A stretch of 64,000 nt of DNA from positions 1-64,000 of the forward strand of contig NBIV01000043.1 in assembly GCA_003194525.1 (NCBI GenBank), read 5' to 3'. The translations under genes were made by a program, and so were the position numbers. Shown here in pieces: positions 43,983-54,409 of the stretch. The notes below the pieces were generated by a model. It saw only the letters and a program-made list of their open reading frames with translations, ran no database searches and was not told where the DNA came from. Position 1 is the first letter of the stretch. Each line of letters begins with the position of its first letter. The DNA is from Gracilariopsis chorda (taxonomy: Eukaryota > Rhodophyta > Florideophyceae > Gracilariales > Gracilariaceae).

Positions 43983-44326
43983 GTCGGCGCTCGGAACGAC
44001 GCGAGCGGTAAATGCGCTCTCGGTGACGCGTCTGTCGTCCCGGCGCCAACGACGCTGCACAGAGCGCGGTGGTTTGCGGTTGCAGGCGGCCTGGAGCAAA
44101 CGCGTCGTTTGCGCTTCATCTCCTCGCAAAGCGAAAAGTGCTGTAAGGTTGTGCGAGTCGCCACGTCTGACACGTACGAATGGCAGAACTGCCGCCATTG
44201 CGTGCCGCGCACGTGCCCGCACATGCTCCGCGTGCCTTGCTTTTCGGTGCTTTACTTCACGCCGCCGCCGCTGCCGCCGTTGATCCCCCCCGCCGTCAAC
44301 CTCCGCCCGTCCACCTCCGCAGCAAA
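43983..44326. promoter_or_regulatory. Divergent promoter between clathrin and UTP10
   Basis: The 344 bp between the two start codons must serve both genes. It is GC-rich and lacks an obvious TATA box. Both flanking frames stay open across it, which is why longer proteins are predicted by naive frame calling. Confidence 0.6.
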
Positions 44327-47300
44327 ATGTCGGTCGCGTTCTCACTTGCCGCCCTGCGGGAGACCTCCAAGCGTCCCACCCAACGACCCTCCTCCATCGC
44401 CCGCTCCGAGCTAGCCGCCACAGCGCACAATGCAATCACCCTACTCCAGCGCGCGGACAATCAGTTGCACAAATTCGTTCAACCTCTCCTGCTTCTTTCC
44501 CCGGAACGCGACAGACTAACCCTTGCACCCGAGGAGGAGCGACAGTTACAAAGAGAAGTTGTAGCTCTCGTTCGTCGTCTTGCTCCCGCTTTTCTTGTGC
44601 GACATACACAGACAATCATCGATTGGCTGCTTGTCGGTCTCTCTCTGGCAACTCATGGTTCAGACGACGAGTATGACCAACTCATCATCGCTGCCCTTCC
44701 GTTTTGCGAAACCCCCGTGTTTGAAAACCTTATCAACAGAATGGCGCCGCTACGTCCGAAGTGGACATTTCTGTCACCAGTAGTTGAACAGAACAAACCA
44801 CCGGCGCTGAGCTTCCTTGTCAAATGCATCCCTGCACACATTCTGCCCATCTTAATAGACTCTGCTCTCAAGTCTGCATCCATGCAATTGCAGACAACTC
44901 CAATTGCATCCTTACTCGCTAATCTCCTCACCCGCCGTCTCCTAAATCAATCCGAAACACTCTCGTTAACAATCGCCTCAATCACTGCATTGCAAAAACT
45001 CACTTCCAAAAAGTTCACCACCAAGGTACAAACTTTTCCTAAAGACCTTGTAGCTGCCATGCTCAGTTGTCTAGCCGTTACAATGTCTTCCTCTTTCGTC
45101 GACCATTCCATTCTGCAAACTGCATCACATACGTGCGCTCATGTCATTCTCTCATGCGACACTCCACAAGTTTTGTACATCGCTTCTGCTTGTTTGGTGC
45201 TCACGTCATCTAACTTATCCGCCTTCGTACCGACACGCGTCGCGAGGAATCTTCTGCAATCTTCCGCCCTAAAGACAGCTTTGGCATTTTTGAATTCCGC
45301 TGACGCAGCTACTCTTTACTGTGCTTTGGTATTGGCTTCAGTTGGCGACCACCCGGAGCAGATTGCTTGGAACGTTTTGGATGCCACGCTTTCGGATTCT
45401 TCATTTCTCAATGAACTTACCGTGGCTCAACTTTTGATTGATGTGTTTCGCAAAATGTCTTCGGACCCGCCTCTTAAAGGCCTCTCGGGAGAAAAAGCTG
45501 TAGAAGGACTCATATCTTTACTGGCACCTCTTGCTCGTGGCCGCTTTGCAGAGGCGGTAGACAGAGCATTGAGAGAGCATTTTAAAAGGCGGAAGAAACG
45601 GGGAGCAGAGAACCGATACAAACTTGTTGACGAAGCATTTGCAAAGGGTTTGCATGGAACCCAGTTTGCAACTTTAAAGGCTGGCAAGGACACGTCTACC
45701 ATGGCACTTACTGTAGCACTTGATCATCCTGAACCGGCCGTGCGACAAGCTGCCATAACTCAATTAACGAGGAGGGATATCATGGTACAGGACGACGATT
45801 CTGAGGGATTCAAGTCTCTGTGGACCAAACTGATGTCAATGATTGGGACCGAAGAAGACATACAAATAGTTGTAAGTGCCTGTAACTGCATTCTGCACTT
45901 ACCTGTAACCCATGATATCAGCTCTACACTCACCACAATTGTCAACCGTTACAAGGCCGAATATGGAAAGAAGGAAAAGAAGAAACATCAAAAGTCGAAG
46001 AAGAATAAGAAGAAGGCCCTTGCTCTGAGTGCATTGTTTGTGACTATCATTTCTTATTGCGAGAGGATTTCCCAGAACAGTACTGACAGTACAGATGCTT
46101 TGTTGAGCGGATTCGTGGCTGCAAATCTTGTTCCAGAAATGCTTTCAGACAAAGACAAAGCAAGAATCAAGAGAATTCTTGGAAAGCGCTCTCAGAACAT
46201 CAAAATCAGAAAAGCTGTACGAGTATCTGACAAAGGCGATATTGTGCAGTTAATGAGGAAAGCCATACAGAGCTTAGTATCAAAGGATAGTCAAGAGCTG
46301 CTCATTTTTGTAGAAGCTTTGTCAGCATGGGATTCGAAATGGACAATAGAAGCTTCAAAACTGTGGTTTGAAGAGCTCCAAAAGTCATCGTGCTCCCTAG
46401 AGTCCGAAAGGGGATTAAAGACAGTAACAAGTTTGCTGTTGAAGGTGTTTGACACCGACGCTCACTTACGACATCATGTGATCCATTTGCTAGTGGAAAA
46501 CTCTCGATTATTCTGCACATTGCCTGTAGAGCAAGCTAGCAGAAAAACCAGTGTTGCTGAACTATGGACCGTGGTTGCGCGAAATGCAAATAACTCTTCA
46601 TGCAAAACAGTCCTGAGCTCCATTGTTACAGAGCTTGGCCTTCCGTTCTGTCTCTCAATGTTGAAGAATGCCTCTTGCTCTGACAATCAAAATGGTGCAA
46701 AGACGGTTAGTCTGAACTGGTATGTCAACATCTGCGTTTTGCACCCTTCAGAGGTTGTTCGAAGAGAATCAATGGACATTCTTGTCATGGCAATCTATGG
46801 ATCAGATGGAAATCTCACGAAGAAAGCCGTGGAAGTATCGAAGAGGAGCCAGTTAAAAGTCGGGGTGAAGAAGCGTGAACGGAAAACTGAGCTTTGGCAT
46901 TTTCTTTCGACGGTTTCAGAGTTACCAGTTGGTTACACAAGGGAAGTAAGGGCGGGCGAATTGGAACGCATAATCGTCGACGAAATTCATAGGTGGACAA
47001 TCGAACGCATTGACACGCCTGTTCCTCTAACATACTCAAAGCGAAAGAAAACAAAAAGCGTCGTGGAGATCTTGCTGCCACACTTAGTCAGCCTACAAGG
47101 GAAGAGTCAGGACATGAACGCATATCTTCGTGCATTGTACGGACATGTCCTTCAAAGTGAAGATTACAACAGCATCGCATCCCTGCTTGTGTCACACATT
47201 GAATCTCTTCAGTCTTTTGGTGCAGAGCCAGAAGAAATCATTTTGGAAAACATGGCTAGATTAACTCTAATGCTTCTTGAGGCATCCCCATCTACGAACT

Positions 47301-50300
47301 CTAAACCATTCTGTAACATTTCTTTTGCTCAGTTACTTCTCTCTGAGATGAAGCAACTTCCGGATCTGGACACGATTTCTGATGACATCTCTGGACAAAC
47401 ACTGGCCATTTTTCTCGGGTTATCTGCAATGGTCATTAAGCTAATGGAGAAGTGTGGGAAAACTGAAGAATACCGCGTTTCGCTTCTTGCGTACTTGTTT
47501 GCTTACTCTACTTCATCATCCCGATTGGGAAAAACGGCTCGGGGGTATATCGATTGCTTGGGTCAAAAGTGGGTGACCACAGAAGAGGTGGTACTGCTGT
47601 TGAACTCCGCGTATGTGAATTTAAGCCCTTCAAGGAAGCGCGCTAAAGGAACAAAAAGAAGCATTGTTCAAAACTTCTCCAATGTAGCAAGGGAGACCGG
47701 ACTGGGAGTTCTTGAAAGCTTATTACGTTGGACCCCAGCTGATACGTGGAAGAAGTACGCCTTCTTGTCTGGGTCCCTTGATTCACTGAAATGCAGTCTT
47801 TTTGATTATCTAGTACAGTCGAAGGGTCTTGGCGAGGACGATCGTTCTTCTCTGGGTGATTTGGAATACGAGCTTTCTTTGCTGCTTCAAGTACAATCGA
47901 GTCTTTATGTACTTGATCCATTGCGCCCGAGCAAGTCATTTGATGTGGGCGTGCTGGCCAACATGGCACTTTACAGCAGACAAGATGCTGCTGCCGAGGA
48001 TGCCCCAATGGTAGCAATGGTTCGGAGAAATGGAGTTGAACTTCTGGAAGTTCTTGCACCAATCTTTGGTTCAGATCTGCACGGCGTTTTGGCACCAGTC
48101 ATTGAGAGTTTGGTATCTTCTCGGGATACGAAGCGTACATTGGTTTCCTTACAAGCTTTCGTGCCTGCTTTGGTGAAAAGTGGTAGCGAATTCAAACAAA
48201 TATGTTCTTGGATATCGGATGCTCTCTACGGCAGCGGTTCATTATCAGACTCAACCAGAAGCAGATCTATTCTTTCGTCATGTTGCCGGCTTGTTCCTGA
48301 CGTACGAAGTGCAACAGAGGTGGCCTTGACTCACGTGGAGCGACAGATGCGTTCTTCGAGTGAGGAAATTGTCGCAAGGGAGTGTTCTTTGCTTCTTCTA
48401 GAGGCTTCCCTTAGTCCAGTGGATGACTTGACTACGCTGCGACGTCTTCCCGAGAGAATACGATGTAGAACAGCGTATTCGGTATTCCAGAACCCGGGCT
48501 ACGTCGACCAGCTCTATGCTCTTGCGAATGACATGGGTCCTGAAGAGGAGAGCGTACTTTCCGATGCCTTTGCTATTTTGTTCTTGGAGCTCTTAGTGTG
48601 TGACGACAGTACAGGTCGCGCGGATGCTATTGCGGCACTTGTAGCGATTCTTCCCCTACCATCTTTTGGGCTGTGTATCAAAAGAGGGCTATCGTCAAGG
48701 GACAAAGAGATCAGGACGCGGTCTATGAACATCGTCAAAGACAGATTCGCCGCAAACGATGCTCTGCTCATATATACCTGGAATATGGATACTAGCATTT
48801 TGGACACAAACAAGTCGGATTCTATTGAAGAGTCCTTCCTGAACGAAATTGGAACCATGTTGTGCGATATAACCGCGAAAGAGATTCCTAACACGTCATG
48901 CGAAGAACGAATCGTGGCCGGATCCACAATAGAAAAGCTGGTCCTCACGATGGGATCTAAGCAAAGACATACCGTTTTGTCTTTTGCTGAGAAAATGATT
49001 GGTCTGATTGAAGTGAACAATGTAGTCGAGTATGTCGAAGAAGCGGAGACGAATGACGCGTACTGCCGTCTAACAGCTAATGCGTTCTTCGTGTTCTCAT
49101 CATTTTTGGCAACTTTGGGAAAGCACGCCGTACCCTTTATTCCTGTTGTCTTGAATGGCGCTTGCGACGTGCTCGAAGCCATATTTAAGACGAATGCTCC
49201 AACTCCACCTTCCGAAGCGGCTGTGGCGGCCCTTGTATCGCTCAGCGATGGTGTAGTCAGGTTCTTCACGGAGGTATTGGATAGCTGCCCATCTTTCCTG
49301 GGTGCACGAGCGCTTCAACGTCTTGTGACCCTGAGTATGTCTTCACAAGTTCAAGTCGTGACGGACTTGCTTCATTTATCGATGAAGAAGGCTTCACCTG
49401 GAACTGTAGTCACAGCGCTCACAGGTGCTGTGGACAGGCTGGAGAAGAATGACGCGCAGCTGGGTGGTGTTTGTACTGTAATGAAAGCGCTCGGTGCCGG
49501 GCTTGGAGAGATGCATAAGAGTGAGGTTAAGCTTCACTGCAATCAATTACTGAAGTCGCTTACGACCTGCATTGAGTATGGAAGAGATGATGCTTCCATT
49601 CAGCGGTTAGTAGCTACTTCACGGGATGTGGAGAGTAACGCCAAAAAGACGGACCTTGACGATACGGGTGTGAACTCTGTCACTTCTCGTTTGTCCATGT
49701 TTAAAGAAGTTGATGAGAGCTGCGGTGATGCTCTTACGTATATGACTTTGAAGCTTTCGGAGGCCAGGTTCAAACAGGTATTCAACGCCTTGGTCCAGTG
49801 GTGTGATGGTGGTTCGCTGTCTTCGGGAGCTGTAACGGCATGCGAAACGCTGGGAGTCCAGGTAACATCTAACGTAATGAGGGCAACACCATTCTATTGT
49901 ATAGTCTTGAAGGTTTTCCAAACGTTGCAGCCAATTATGGTGCCATACGTTTTTGAATTGTTGGAGAAGATCCTTGGCTTTGCCTCTCTCAAACAGTCTC
50001 AGTTCGAGACAAAGAAGCCAAACGGGTCTAAGAAGAACTTGGGCAGAAGAAAACGCAAGCTGGCAGAGGTGGACGAGGACCTCAATGAGTCGCTGTGTTT
50101 TCTGCTACTGGGCTCAGAGGAGCGATTGATAGACACATGCCTGGATATCCTCATCTTTTTGTTGAAGCAATCACTTGGACCAGAGTTTTTCACAGCCACA
50201 GTTGCTGCCAAGATTCAAAATGGGTTACTGAGCGCACTGGATAACAGTGACGGGGACTCAGAAAAGGTGTTGCAGGCGATGCGTTCGCTGGCGATGAGAA

Positions 50301-50605
50301 TAACGGCGTTGGGCAAGTTTGCAGAGTCTAAAGAGGAAAGCCGGGAATTACTGGTTGCTTTTTCGAGGTCACTGCTCTTGCGTACTAGGGAGAAGAGCGC
50401 AGCTCTTCGTGCAGCAGCTTTAAGGATATCAAGTGCTGCTGCACAAGCTGTTGGAGATGAGTATATGGTTACTCTGCCGGAGAGCATGCCTGTACTGGCC
50501 GAAGTCATTGATGATGAGGATAGTGGCGTCCAGAAAGAAGCAAAGCGATTCGTTGAGGTTATGGAGGGGCTTGCGGGGGAACCAATCATGGCGCAGCTCA
50601 AGTAG
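44327..50605 (+). CDS. UTP10: UTP10 / HEATR1, U3 snoRNP component
   Basis: The 2,092-residue HEAT-repeat protein acts in the nucleolus as part of the t-UTP subcomplex of the small-subunit processome. It supports rRNA transcription and early 18S processing. The N-terminal UTP10NT region shows LHKFVQPLLLLSPERDRLTL and FLVRHTQTIIDWLLVGLSL, ending in ALPFCETPVFENLINRM. Lys-rich segments (KKEKKKHQKSKKNKKKA near residue 550; RKRAKGTKRS near 1105) suit a nucleolar protein. Helical repeats continue to a BP28CT-like C-terminus. Length is close to human HEATR1 (2,144). Met at 44327 is preferred to the open 49-codon extension, which is Pro/Ala-rich. There is no intron over 6.3 kb. Confidence 0.92.
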   Translation: MSVAFSLAALRETSKRPTQRPSSIARSELAATAHNAITLLQRADNQLHKFVQPLLLLSPERDRLTLAPEEERQLQREVVALVRRLAPAFLVRHTQTIIDWLLVGLSLATHGSDDEYDQLIIAALPFCETPVFENLINRMAPLRPKWTFLSPVVEQNKPPALSFLVKCIPAHILPILIDSALKSASMQLQTTPIASLLANLLTRRLLNQSETLSLTIASITALQKLTSKKFTTKVQTFPKDLVAAMLSCLAVTMSSSFVDHSILQTASHTCAHVILSCDTPQVLYIASACLVLTSSNLSAFVPTRVARNLLQSSALKTALAFLNSADAATLYCALVLASVGDHPEQIAWNVLDATLSDSSFLNELTVAQLLIDVFRKMSSDPPLKGLSGEKAVEGLISLLAPLARGRFAEAVDRALREHFKRRKKRGAENRYKLVDEAFAKGLHGTQFATLKAGKDTSTMALTVALDHPEPAVRQAAITQLTRRDIMVQDDDSEGFKSLWTKLMSMIGTEEDIQIVVSACNCILHLPVTHDISSTLTTIVNRYKAEYGKKEKKKHQKSKKNKKKALALSALFVTIISYCERISQNSTDSTDALLSGFVAANLVPEMLSDKDKARIKRILGKRSQNIKIRKAVRVSDKGDIVQLMRKAIQSLVSKDSQELLIFVEALSAWDSKWTIEASKLWFEELQKSSCSLESERGLKTVTSLLLKVFDTDAHLRHHVIHLLVENSRLFCTLPVEQASRKTSVAELWTVVARNANNSSCKTVLSSIVTELGLPFCLSMLKNASCSDNQNGAKTVSLNWYVNICVLHPSEVVRRESMDILVMAIYGSDGNLTKKAVEVSKRSQLKVGVKKRERKTELWHFLSTVSELPVGYTREVRAGELERIIVDEIHRWTIERIDTPVPLTYSKRKKTKSVVEILLPHLVSLQGKSQDMNAYLRALYGHVLQSEDYNSIASLLVSHIESLQSFGAEPEEIILENMARLTLMLLEASPSTNSKPFCNISFAQLLLSEMKQLPDLDTISDDISGQTLAIFLGLSAMVIKLMEKCGKTEEYRVSLLAYLFAYSTSSSRLGKTARGYIDCLGQKWVTTEEVVLLLNSAYVNLSPSRKRAKGTKRSIVQNFSNVARETGLGVLESLLRWTPADTWKKYAFLSGSLDSLKCSLFDYLVQSKGLGEDDRSSLGDLEYELSLLLQVQSSLYVLDPLRPSKSFDVGVLANMALYSRQDAAAEDAPMVAMVRRNGVELLEVLAPIFGSDLHGVLAPVIESLVSSRDTKRTLVSLQAFVPALVKSGSEFKQICSWISDALYGSGSLSDSTRSRSILSSCCRLVPDVRSATEVALTHVERQMRSSSEEIVARECSLLLLEASLSPVDDLTTLRRLPERIRCRTAYSVFQNPGYVDQLYALANDMGPEEESVLSDAFAILFLELLVCDDSTGRADAIAALVAILPLPSFGLCIKRGLSSRDKEIRTRSMNIVKDRFAANDALLIYTWNMDTSILDTNKSDSIEESFLNEIGTMLCDITAKEIPNTSCEERIVAGSTIEKLVLTMGSKQRHTVLSFAEKMIGLIEVNNVVEYVEEAETNDAYCRLTANAFFVFSSFLATLGKHAVPFIPVVLNGACDVLEAIFKTNAPTPPSEAAVAALVSLSDGVVRFFTEVLDSCPSFLGARALQRLVTLSMSSQVQVVTDLLHLSMKKASPGTVVTALTGAVDRLEKNDAQLGGVCTVMKALGAGLGEMHKSEVKLHCNQLLKSLTTCIEYGRDDASIQRLVATSRDVESNAKKTDLDDTGVNSVTSRLSMFKEVDESCGDALTYMTLKLSEARFKQVFNALVQWCDGGSLSSGAVTACETLGVQVTSNVMRATPFYCIVLKVFQTLQPIMVPYVFELLEKILGFASLKQSQFETKKPNGSKKNLGRRKRKLAEVDEDLNESLCFLLLGSEERLIDTCLDILIFLLKQSLGPEFFTATVAAKIQNGLLSALDNSDGDSEKVLQAMRSLAMRITALGKFAESKEESRELLVAFSRSLLLRTREKSAALRAAALRISSAAAQAVGDEYMVTLPESMPVLAEVIDDEDSGVQKEAKRFVEVMEGLAGEPIMAQLK

Positions 50606-51633
50606 TGCCTGCTGTAGTTACTGGGTTTGTATTTAGCGAAGAAGTGTTATCATAGTAGTAGTTTGTCGCTCTTGGCTCTTTAAAATACTGCCTCTACCAG
50701 AGCAAGCTTAATGTATCTGAAAAACTGTGAGCATGGGAAGTTCCGCTCGAAGTTAGGTGCGTTTGACCCGGATCATTGTCTGTCTGGTGCTGGGGAACAA
50801 AAGTTTGTATCTCGGTATGGACCACAGGGAACCCCAGATGTAAAGGGTTAGAAGGGCTAACCGTTGCTGGATGATTACAGGTATCCTCAATCAAGAAGGC
50901 GTGCTCGCTTCATACCGTTGGACTTGGGTGGACAGTTTCCGTTTCGGATACGTGACAGCGTACCTGGAGCAGTAGAGGGTATGCTCTTGGAAAGTGCTCC
51001 ATGACACATTGGTTTGTCTTGCCAAGAAGATGGAGCAGAAAGTTGAAGCGGTAAGGAGTGCGCACCAGACACGACGTTCAAAACTCGTACTGTCACCCTT
51101 TGGGCACACGCTTCATTCCGACATGGAAACCGGGGTGGATTTCCATTCCACCCCGGTTTCGATGTCGGATTCCCAGCCGTGCGACCGATGGGCCGGCGGA
51201 AGCACTTTCGAAAAAAGAGCTTTCGCGCGTTTTTTTTTTTTGAAGCAAGCGCTCTCTCGATCATACCCCCCCCTTCTACCAGCGAATCGTGCGTGGGCAG
51301 CAGCAATTCCGAACCAAACAAAAAAAAGCGCCAAAACGTGACCGAAGACACGGCCCAAATTTAAATGCACGCCCTCACCGAAACGGACCAATGCTCCGAA
51401 ACCCAAGCGGCCCACGCATGACGATCTGAACCGATTGCCAAAGCTCACGTTCTGCTTCGTCACTCTAGCCAACCCGATAGCTCCCGCGCCAATCCACACC
51501 CTCTCCCACCAAGAAGCTGTCTGCATACAGTCAGTAGAGTCGTCTCAATAGGATTCCATTGTTTAGTACTTTAACTTGTCCCGTTCTCGCGCAGCGTTTT
51601 TTTGCGCCTTGGTTTCGTCTTGTGGCGTCCGAA
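50606..51633. other. Intergenic stretch with a strong hairpin
   Basis: This 1-kb gap between two plus-strand genes contains the UTP10 3' end, the hairpin at 51118-51168 and the promoter of the next gene. Frames here are short and unsupported. Confidence 0.5.
51118..51168. other. 22-bp hairpin, 7-nt loop
   Basis: Arms 51118-51139 and 51147-51168 pair at 21 of 22 positions, with the loop TTTCCAT. The arm CCGACATGGAAACCGGGGTG is GC-rich, so the structure would be very stable as RNA or cruciform. It could end the UTP10 transcript, be a small-RNA precursor or be a foldback remnant. Confidence 0.8.
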
Positions 51634-53874
51634 ATGGATGGCGTTTGTTCACTGAGTCTCAGAACGGGTGTTAGACTACTTCAAACAGCTGTTCGTGAGA
51701 CTCAAGGAAGTAAGCGCGCGTCGTATGCAGTCAAAGATCGTCCTGAATGGTGGAACGAGAAGCATCAAGTCGAATTGCCCGATGGCACTTCCGCCGTCAC
51801 AGGCAGGTTTATCTCTCATTCAAAGAGTGCGTGGACACTTCCCCAGGTTAAAGCTGCGCTCGTGTTGTATTATCGTCATCTGAATGGTGACGAAGAGCCC
51901 TCTTCAGCTACACATCAACAGTCACGGCACGAAAGCGTTCCACCACGTTCGCAGGCCCCGAAGACTGAGGAAAGCGTTTCTTCAAACCCGTCCCGGGTTA
52001 CGCGCTCTCAGAAGAAAGAAGAAGCGCTTATTGAAGACAGCCATGGGCAAATACCAAGTACTCATGCCACCGCCACCGAAGATGCATCTCCCAGAGCTAC
52101 AAGGGCTCGGCTAAAGAAGCCGGTTAACCGAACTCGTCCCATTCCACGTCACGCCCGGGGAAAGTCCAAAGCGCGCAGAATCGTAATATCCGATTCGGAG
52201 GCTGAGTCATCTGCGTTGGCGAGCCCCATCAAAAGACACCAGTCTTCCAGCCATACTCAGCACTCGGTACAGAGCTTTGAGACGCAAAAGCGCAACAAAT
52301 GCACCAATCCTGGTCGTATAAACCGCAGACCACGGGCAAAGGGTGAGAATGAAGAAATTGAAGCCCAGCCTGAGGAAGAACAAGGGCGGTCAGAAAGACG
52401 ATCAGCACAAATGGTCAAGGCACCGGCAGCGAAAACGTGTTCACCAAAGAAACGCAATGAAAATCGCAAGCCGTCCAAGACTATAAAGCGGAGCGTGAGA
52501 GTGCGACCTAGAGGCCCCTCAAAGACTGCTCCACTGCCACAGACGAATCTCGCAATCAAAGCCGAAGTACAAGAGTCGAGTACCAGAGACGCATCTCCCG
52601 GGCCTCCAAAAAAGGAAAAGCGTCGGCACGAGACGGTACCGAAAGCTGAGAAACAAACAACAGCGACTAATTCTCTGAGACTGAAGAGAAGTCTTATTAG
52701 TACACATTCTGAGTGCAGGACACCTCTTGCTCCCTTGCAAGATATTGCGAATGAAAACGCTAATCGATGCTTAAAACGAAGGAAGTTAGATAGGGCTGAT
52801 TCGTTTGACAAGTCGAAACAGAAAAGAAGCAAGAACGGTGGGCTGTCAGGTGCAGAAGTTGAAGAAGGCGATGTGATTGTAGAAAAAGAGAACGAGCGGC
52901 CATCGACTGATGACACTGGGGTTGACGTTTCTCCTGTGGCAACCAGTTGTAAAAAAGCAAAACAGGGAGGTGAAAGCATGGCTCAAGAACGGTTGGAAGA
53001 TGGCATCGCTTTGGAGGCCAGTAATGAAGTGGTTGTGGACGTAGACAACGGGGTTTACAACGGAAGCGAAGACGAAGAAGACAAAGCGGCGATGGCGGCA
53101 GCAGAAGAGAAGCGAAATGAACAAATCATGGCGCTCATAGAAGAACTGGAGAAAGCTCGCGGAGAAGCTCTGCAAAAAATGGACGACAAATGCACAAGTC
53201 AAGTTCGCAACGTTGAAACACAATTAGAGGCGTACCAAAGCAAGCAGAGGCGCACAGGCAAGGTACAACGGATGCACATGAGGAAGGAAGAATTATCAAC
53301 GTTGGTGAGGGATATGGTATACAAGTACAAGGGCGATACTGACCAGATTTTGGTGAAGGGTTTTGAATCGGCGGCACAAGAGATTGTACAGCGCTTCAAC
53401 GGGGCGGGGGCAAGTGAAATAGAGCGCGGAAATGATGGCCATGCAAATGGGGGCGTGCGTTTCGCGGACGAAGCGAAAACGCCTCGCGCGCGGTCGTTGA
53501 GGAGTGCGGTGGCGATGGCTACCGCTGAGCAGAAGCGACTGAACTATGAACGATGCGAGGCTACTAGAAACGTTCGCGGCACGGTTCGTCGGTCTCAAAG
53601 AAAGGCGGCTCAGGCGGCGACGGAGAGGACAAAACGGATCCTGAGTAGATATCGCGGGAGGACTGAAGGCGGGATGGTGGCACAGGAGCAAGATAGCGAT
53701 GTGGAAGGTACAGGGCGAAGTGAAGATGCAAACGCAAACGGGGGTGATGGTAGTGAAGAGGCGTTTACAACTATACAAGCGGAGATGTGCAGACTTCGGG
53801 CGCTGCCCAACGGGGCGCAGGCGCTGGCGGTGCTCAAAGCCAAAGTTGACGACGCGTTTAGGCGACTGATGTGA
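51634..53874 (+). CDS. Basic nuclear-type coiled-coil protein, unknown, 746 aa
   Basis: The N-terminal 70 residues look folded (DRPEWWNEKHQVELPDG, WTLPQVKAALVLYYRHL). A long disordered middle is rich in Lys, Arg, Ser and Glu with several nuclear-localisation-type clusters (RPIPRHARGKSKARR, KRRKLDRAD) and a casein-kinase-2-like acidic site (ISDSEAESS). From about residue 480 an acidic stretch leads into a coiled coil (IMALIEELEKARGEALQKM...QLEAYQSKQRR), followed by a basic region. The C-terminus, LRALPNGAQALAVLKAKVDD, looks helical. Coiled coil then basic linker then short C-terminal helix vaguely recalls borealin-type chromosomal passenger proteins, but I would not name it. An upstream Met at 51559 is possible. 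It converges on the ferredoxin gene with 7 bp between stops. Confidence 0.7.
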   Translation: MDGVCSLSLRTGVRLLQTAVRETQGSKRASYAVKDRPEWWNEKHQVELPDGTSAVTGRFISHSKSAWTLPQVKAALVLYYRHLNGDEEPSSATHQQSRHESVPPRSQAPKTEESVSSNPSRVTRSQKKEEALIEDSHGQIPSTHATATEDASPRATRARLKKPVNRTRPIPRHARGKSKARRIVISDSEAESSALASPIKRHQSSSHTQHSVQSFETQKRNKCTNPGRINRRPRAKGENEEIEAQPEEEQGRSERRSAQMVKAPAAKTCSPKKRNENRKPSKTIKRSVRVRPRGPSKTAPLPQTNLAIKAEVQESSTRDASPGPPKKEKRRHETVPKAEKQTTATNSLRLKRSLISTHSECRTPLAPLQDIANENANRCLKRRKLDRADSFDKSKQKRSKNGGLSGAEVEEGDVIVEKENERPSTDDTGVDVSPVATSCKKAKQGGESMAQERLEDGIALEASNEVVVDVDNGVYNGSEDEEDKAAMAAAEEKRNEQIMALIEELEKARGEALQKMDDKCTSQVRNVETQLEAYQSKQRRTGKVQRMHMRKEELSTLVRDMVYKYKGDTDQILVKGFESAAQEIVQRFNGAGASEIERGNDGHANGGVRFADEAKTPRARSLRSAVAMATAEQKRLNYERCEATRNVRGTVRRSQRKAAQAATERTKRILSRYRGRTEGGMVAQEQDSDVEGTGRSEDANANGGDGSEEAFTTIQAEMCRLRALPNGAQALAVLKAKVDDAFRRLM

Positions 53875-53881
53875 AGTAGTG

Positions 53882-54409
53882 TTAATGCGGCTGTGGAACG
53901 AAACCGTCCACAGCCATGTTTCGGGTGGCGGGCGGCAGTGTAACTTGCATTCCCTCTAATTGCGGGTTCATCTTGACCTGACAGCCCAGCCTGGAGAGCT
54001 CGGTGAGCGCAAAGGCGAGGTCGAGCATGTCGTTTTCGTCGTCGCACGGCTCGGCAAGTAGGTCGAACGACGGCTGATCCAAGTAAACGTGGCAGGTGGA
54101 ACACGCCAAACTTCCCTCACAGGCGCCCTCCAAATCGATGTGATTCGCGTGCGCCACCTCCAGCAGGGAGGCGCCCGGGGGCGCCTTCAAGGCGTGCCGC
54201 GCGCCGTCGCGGTCCACAAAGGTGAGAGCAATGGCCGTGGACGGGTCCACGCGGCGCGGGTCGTAGCCGTGCGCGGCGGGGGGCGAGCAGTGCACGCCTC
54301 GGCGCGCGGCGGCGATTGATCGCGCGCCCGTGACGCGCGGTGCGGCTGTTGCGCGCGCCCGCCGGAGGGTGCGGAGAAGCGCCTGACGCAGCATGTGGAC
54401 TCGCCGCAT
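53882..54409 (-). CDS. Adrenodoxin-type [2Fe-2S] ferredoxin, mitochondrial
   Basis: The 175-residue product has an Arg/Ala-rich mitochondrial presequence (MLRQALLRTLRRARATAAPR) and the vertebrate-type ferredoxin fold. Three cluster ligands lie in CEGSLACSTC (C-x5-C-x2-C), the fourth in RLGCQV. MLDLAFALTELSRLGCQ and the C-terminal MAVDGFVPQPH are typical of the family. It passes electrons from NADPH-ferredoxin reductase to mitochondrial iron-sulphur cluster assembly and related reactions. The alternative start at 54394 also gives a good presequence. The frame stays open far upstream but reads as low-complexity Arg/Ala/Cys-rich sequence, so that extension is rejected. Confidence 0.93.
   Translation of the reverse strand: MRRVHMLRQALLRTLRRARATAAPRVTGARSIAAARRGVHCSPPAAHGYDPRRVDPSTAIALTFVDRDGARHALKAPPGASLLEVAHANHIDLEGACEGSLACSTCHVYLDQPSFDLLAEPCDDENDMLDLAFALTELSRLGCQVKMNPQLEGMQVTLPPATRNMAVDGFVPQPH

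Noticed and set aside
44180-44326. Upstream Met of the UTP10 frame
   Set aside because: The 49 extra residues are Ala/Pro-rich and lie in the shared promoter; the next Met gives the normal UTP10 start.
43983-44435. Open extension of the clathrin frame upstream of Met at 43982 (151 codons)
   Set aside because: The extension is Arg-rich without family similarity and runs through the shared promoter into the UTP10 gene. Known clathrin heavy chains start near the propeller, at the Met I chose.
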